A DNA stretch of 8,287 bases from an uncultured Paracoccaceae bacterium (GTDB lineage Bacteria > Pseudomonadota > Alphaproteobacteria > Rhodobacterales > Rhodobacteraceae). The position numbers were made by a program, and so were the translations under genes. Location: NCBI GenBank assembly GCA_937916485.1, contig CALFSV010000426.1:1-8287 (forward strand), read 5' to 3'. The notes below the pieces were generated by a model. It saw nothing but the letters and a program-made list of their open reading frames with translations. It was not told the origin of the DNA and ran no database searches. This document shows positions 6,144 through 8,287 of the stretch, piece by piece. Numbering within the stretch: position 1 is the first letter of the stretch; every line of letters starts with the position of its first letter.

Positions 6144-7613
6144 ATGCTCTGGTCCCTGATCAAAATCCTTGCCTTCGTGACAGTCGTCACTGCTGCCACC
6201 TTCGGAGCGGCTCAGTTGATGGAAGTGTCCGGCGGGGCCGTGGTTACGGTAGCCGGGATCGAGCTGTCGCTGAGTCCGCTTCAGCTTACCCTTGGGTTCA
6301 TCGTTCTGATCTTTCTCGTATGGTTGTCCTTGCAGGCCATTGGCTTTGTCGTGGCCGTCTTGCGCTTCATCAACGGGGATGAAACGGCCATTTCCCGCTA
6401 TTTCTCGCGCAACCGCGAACGGCGCGGGTTCGAAGCCTTGTCCGAGGGTATGATGGCGCTCGCCTCAGGCGAAGGGGCGCTAGCCATGGCCAAAGCGTCC
6501 AAGGCCGAACGTTATCTTGATCGGCCCGACCTGACGAACCTCCTGATCGCCCAGGCGGCGGAACAGTCTGGAGACCGCAAGAAGGCCGAGGCGACCTACA
6601 AGCTTTTGTTGCAGGACGAAAAAACCCGATTTGTAGGTGTTCGGGGCATCATGAAACAGCGCCTAGAAGATGGTGACACCGAGACTGCGCTCAAGCTTGC
6701 GCAAAAGGCGTTCGAGCTCAAGCCGAAGCATGCGGAAACACAGGACGTGCTTCTGCGGCTGCAGGCCGAAAGCCACGATTGGGCCGCCGCCCGTGTCACA
6801 TTGGGGCAAAAGCTCAAGTCCGGAACCCTGCCGCGAGACGTTCACAAGCGGCGCGATGCGATCTTGGCGCTGTCCGAAGCCAACGATATCCTGTCCGAGA
6901 AAAGCAGCATCGAGGCGCGTGAATCCGCGATCGAAGCAAACAGGCTTTCCCCCGACCTTATCCCCGCTGCCGCGATGGCCGCGCGCGGATACATCGAGGC
7001 AGGCAACAAGCGGTATGCAACGAGGGTCATCAAGAAGGCCTGGGAAGTTTCGCCGCACCCCGATCTTGCAGGCGCATTCGCCGAAATCGAGCCTAAGGAA
7101 GACCCGAAAGCCCGGCTGAAACGGTTCTCGGTCTTGACGCGTCTGCGGCCGGAACACTCCGAGACCAAGATGCTTTTGGCCGAACTCAACATCGCCGCCG
7201 AAGATTTCCCGGCAGCCAAACGGGACCTGGGAGACCTTGTCAATTCAGCGCCAACAGCCCGAAACCTGACCCTGATGGCTGCGATCGAACGCGGAGAAGG
7301 TGCAGATGATGCCGTCGTGCGCGGTTGGCTGGCACGGGCGCTCACTGCGCCGCGTGGTCCGCAATGGGTCTGCGACAATTGCCAGCACATCCACGCGAAC
7401 TGGGGACCGGTCTGCACCAACTGCCATGGGTTCGACACCCTAAGCTGGCGGACGCCACCAATGAGCGAAGTCGCGATGCCCGGTGGAACTGAGATGCTGC
7501 CGCTGATCGTGGGTCCATCGGCAACCGAGGTTGAGGAGGCCGACGCCCCTGAGGCCGAAGTATTGGCAGACACGGACGTCGTATCAACCTCGGACGGCCC
7601 GCCCACAAAATAG
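6144..7613 (+). CDS. hemY: HemY-type membrane TPR protein with C-terminal four-cysteine motif
   Basis: This 489-residue inner-membrane protein of the HemY_N family is not the protoporphyrinogen oxidase that shares the name in Bacillus. Two membrane helices (about 4-26 and 46-73) form the HemY_N region, followed by INGDETAISRYFSRNRERRGFEALSEGM-type sequence (76-103), then helical TPR-like repeats from about 95 to 400 (for example residues 141-160, 176-196, 345-365). Near the C-terminus C410, C413, C424 and C427 form CX2CX10CX2C, a rubredoxin/zinc-ribbon pattern, followed by GFDTLSW and a low-complexity acidic tail (461-489). The ATG at 6144 is preferred over TTG at 6138 because AAGG (6132-6135) is 8 bases from ATG but only 2 from TTG, and MLWSLIKIL is the usual family start. 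It probably acts as a scaffold in late haem synthesis or envelope organisation; its exact biochemistry is unresolved. Confidence 0.92.
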   Translation: MLWSLIKILAFVTVVTAATFGAAQLMEVSGGAVVTVAGIELSLSPLQLTLGFIVLIFLVWLSLQAIGFVVAVLRFINGDETAISRYFSRNRERRGFEALSEGMMALASGEGALAMAKASKAERYLDRPDLTNLLIAQAAEQSGDRKKAEATYKLLLQDEKTRFVGVRGIMKQRLEDGDTETALKLAQKAFELKPKHAETQDVLLRLQAESHDWAAARVTLGQKLKSGTLPRDVHKRRDAILALSEANDILSEKSSIEARESAIEANRLSPDLIPAAAMAARGYIEAGNKRYATRVIKKAWEVSPHPDLAGAFAEIEPKEDPKARLKRFSVLTRLRPEHSETKMLLAELNIAAEDFPAAKRDLGDLVNSAPTARNLTLMAAIERGEGADDAVVRGWLARALTAPRGPQWVCDNCQHIHANWGPVCTNCHGFDTLSWRTPPMSEVAMPGGTEMLPLIVGPSATEVEEADAPEAEVLADTDVVSTSDGPPTK

Positions 7614-7655
7614 GTCTTTCACCCTGAATAGGGCGATGTTAAGAGCGCATCGGTG

Positions 7656-7731
7656 GCCGCTGTAGCTCAGCTGGTAGAGCACGTCATTCGTAATGATGGG
7701 GTCGGGGGTTCGAGTCCCTTCAGCGGCACCA
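7656..7731 (+). tRNA. tRNA-Thr (anticodon CGT)
   Basis: A complete 76-base cloverleaf: acceptor stem GCCGCTG/CAGCGGC with seven perfect pairs; D-arm GCTC-AGCTGGTA-GAGC; anticodon stem CGTCA/TGATG (one G·U) around TTCGTAA, placing CGT at 7689-7691; a 5-base variable loop; T-arm GGGGG/CCCTT with loop TTCGAGT and two G·U pairs at its base; and an encoded ACCA 3' end. CGU reads the Thr codon ACG. Position 36 is U and 37 is A, followed by A38, the context for t6A37 made by the TsaD pathway. It begins 42 bases after hemY with no terminator between, so it may be partly transcribed from the hem operon or have its own weak promoter. Confidence 0.98.
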
Positions 7732-7734
7732 GAT

Positions 7735-7757
7735 AAAGCAACTAAACTGTTGTTTTT
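7735..7757 (+). terminator. Probable intrinsic terminator after tRNA-Thr
   Basis: AAAGCAAC (7735-7742) can pair with GTTGTTTT (7749-7756) around a TAAACT loop, 8 pairs including one G·T. The right arm runs directly into a T-rich tract (TTTTTATT, 7753-7760). The stem core is short (CAAC/GTTG), so strength is moderate, but the location just after the tRNA 3' end is right. Confidence 0.5.
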
Positions 7758-7758
7758 A

Positions 7759-7787
7759 TTGAAAAGTTTTACTTACAGATTTATCGT
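7759..7787 (+). promoter_or_regulatory. Putative promoter for the SNase-like gene
   Basis: TTGAAA (7759-7764) and TATCGT (7782-7787) match five and four consensus bases and are spaced by exactly 17, in a markedly AT-rich stretch after the tRNA. Transcription would begin near 7794 and give a leader of about 108 bases. A second, weaker pair, TTGATG (7817-7822) with TGATAT (7840-7845), also spaced by 17, lies closer to the gene. Confidence 0.5.
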
Positions 7788-7901
7788 TATCCCCCTAATT
7801 ATCCACCCTGCAGCGTTTGATGAACGGGCGAGGCTAGCATGATATGAGTTGTTTTGTGAAACGAAGCTGACCAATGGGGTGGCTTGCAGGAGGGCCATCT
7901 A

Positions 7902-8282
7902 TTGCTGGCTGCAACGATACTAATTTGTGCGTCTCTCACGGCGGTTGATGGCGATACGGTCAAGTGTGATGGCGTCAACCTCAGGCCCATGGGTAATGGG
8001 GCTCCGGATGTATCCGGCTTTGACACACCAGAGATCAGGGGTGAAAAATGTGCAGAGGAGGAGCGGCTTGGTCTGCTGGCAAAGGAGCGTATGTCAGAGT
8101 TTCTGATGGTGGAGGGGCTAGTGGTCGAGGACAGCGGCATCGAAGATTTCTATGGCCGACCTCTTGTTGTGTTGCGACTGCCAGATGGGTCCACGGTCGG
8201 ACAAAGGTTGATTGAGGAAGGATATGCTCGGGAGTGGTTTCCCGGCTATCAGGCCAACTGGTGCAACGTGAACGCAAGCTAG
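7902..8282 (+). CDS. SNase-fold (thermonuclease-family) protein
   Basis: This 126-residue protein has a staphylococcal-nuclease-like OB fold. Matches to the family core are VDGDTVKC (15-22, metal-binding D18), FDTPEI (40-45, with D41, T42, E44), DFYGRPLVVLRLPDG (82-96, catalytic-type R86) and the RLIEEGYAREW helix (102-112). It ends in NWCNVNAS. The arginine that in staphylococcal nuclease lies five residues before the DTPE aspartate is not at that spot (D36 is); R28 in GVNLRPMG may replace it. The TTG at 7902 is preferred over the TTG at 7884 because AGGAGG (7888-7893) lies 8 bases before it. No ATG lies between the upstream stop (7857) and the DGDT motif. The hydrophobic N-terminus (LAATILICASL) lacks basic residues and is too short for a convincing signal peptide, so secretion is uncertain. 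A phosphodiesterase role is likely but unproven. Confidence 0.85.
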   Translation: MLAATILICASLTAVDGDTVKCDGVNLRPMGNGAPDVSGFDTPEIRGEKCAEEERLGLLAKERMSEFLMVEGLVVEDSGIEDFYGRPLVVLRLPDGSTVGQRLIEEGYAREWFPGYQANWCNVNAS

Positions 8283-8287
8283 TCTTA

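Noticed and set aside
6842..7606. A 254-codon open frame on the minus strand
   Set aside because: It is antisense to hemY, Ser/Ala/Arg-rich, with no recognisable motif or ribosome-binding context.
7614..7655. A hairpin CCCT-GAAT-AGGG as terminator of the hem operon
   Set aside because: The stem is only four pairs with no T-tract, so it is unlikely to stop transcription before the tRNA.
1..8287. CRISPR arrays, insertion sequences, prophage or toxin-antitoxin genes
   Set aside because: No repeated spacer-type units, transposase motifs, terminal inverted repeats or paired small toxin/antitoxin genes were seen in the window.

Overview
The window reads as an ordinary, high-GC chromosomal segment of an alphaproteobacterium, most likely Rhodobacterales (Rhodobacter/Roseobacter group). 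This is inferred from the divergent arrangement of tsaD-gpsA-YciI-EVE-DUF1761 and hemD-mic60-hemY, from the protein sequences, and from tight start/stop overlaps. It is mainly housekeeping. I see no insertion sequence, prophage, CRISPR array or recognisable defence cluster.

Layout. Positions 1-33 may be the tail of an upstream + strand gene. A DUF2853 gene of unknown function (151-492, +) follows, with a plausible sigma-70-type promoter and a strong downstream hairpin. The gene-free stretch 493-709 is not empty: it has a -35/-10 pair, three stem-loops and a terminator-like hairpin, and is best explained as a candidate small structured RNA at about 603-693. A five-gene minus-strand unit then runs leftward from 3899 to 710: tsaD (tRNA t6A37 synthesis), gpsA (glycerol-3-phosphate for phospholipids), a YciI-like protein, an EVE-domain protein and a DUF1761 membrane protein. 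The first four genes overlap or are one base apart.

Divergently, from 3982, runs hemD (uroporphyrinogen-III synthase), a mitofilin/Mic60-type membrane protein, and hemY. HemY here has two membrane spans, a helical-repeat body and a C-terminal four-cysteine zinc-ribbon-like motif. This couples tetrapyrrole synthesis with membrane-shaping and membrane-scaffold proteins, a pairing known in Alphaproteobacteria. hemC is not in the window.

A complete tRNA-Thr(CGT) follows hemY, then an AT-rich spacer with a terminator-like hairpin and a good promoter, and finally a small SNase-fold nuclease-like gene that probably starts at a TTG codon behind a perfect Shine-Dalgarno sequence.

The points most worth a second look are the candidate sRNA with two mutually exclusive folds, the LapB-like architecture of HemY, the very acidic N-terminal arm of the Mic60 homologue, and the unusual start region of the nuclease gene. 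No convincing wholly new system is visible.
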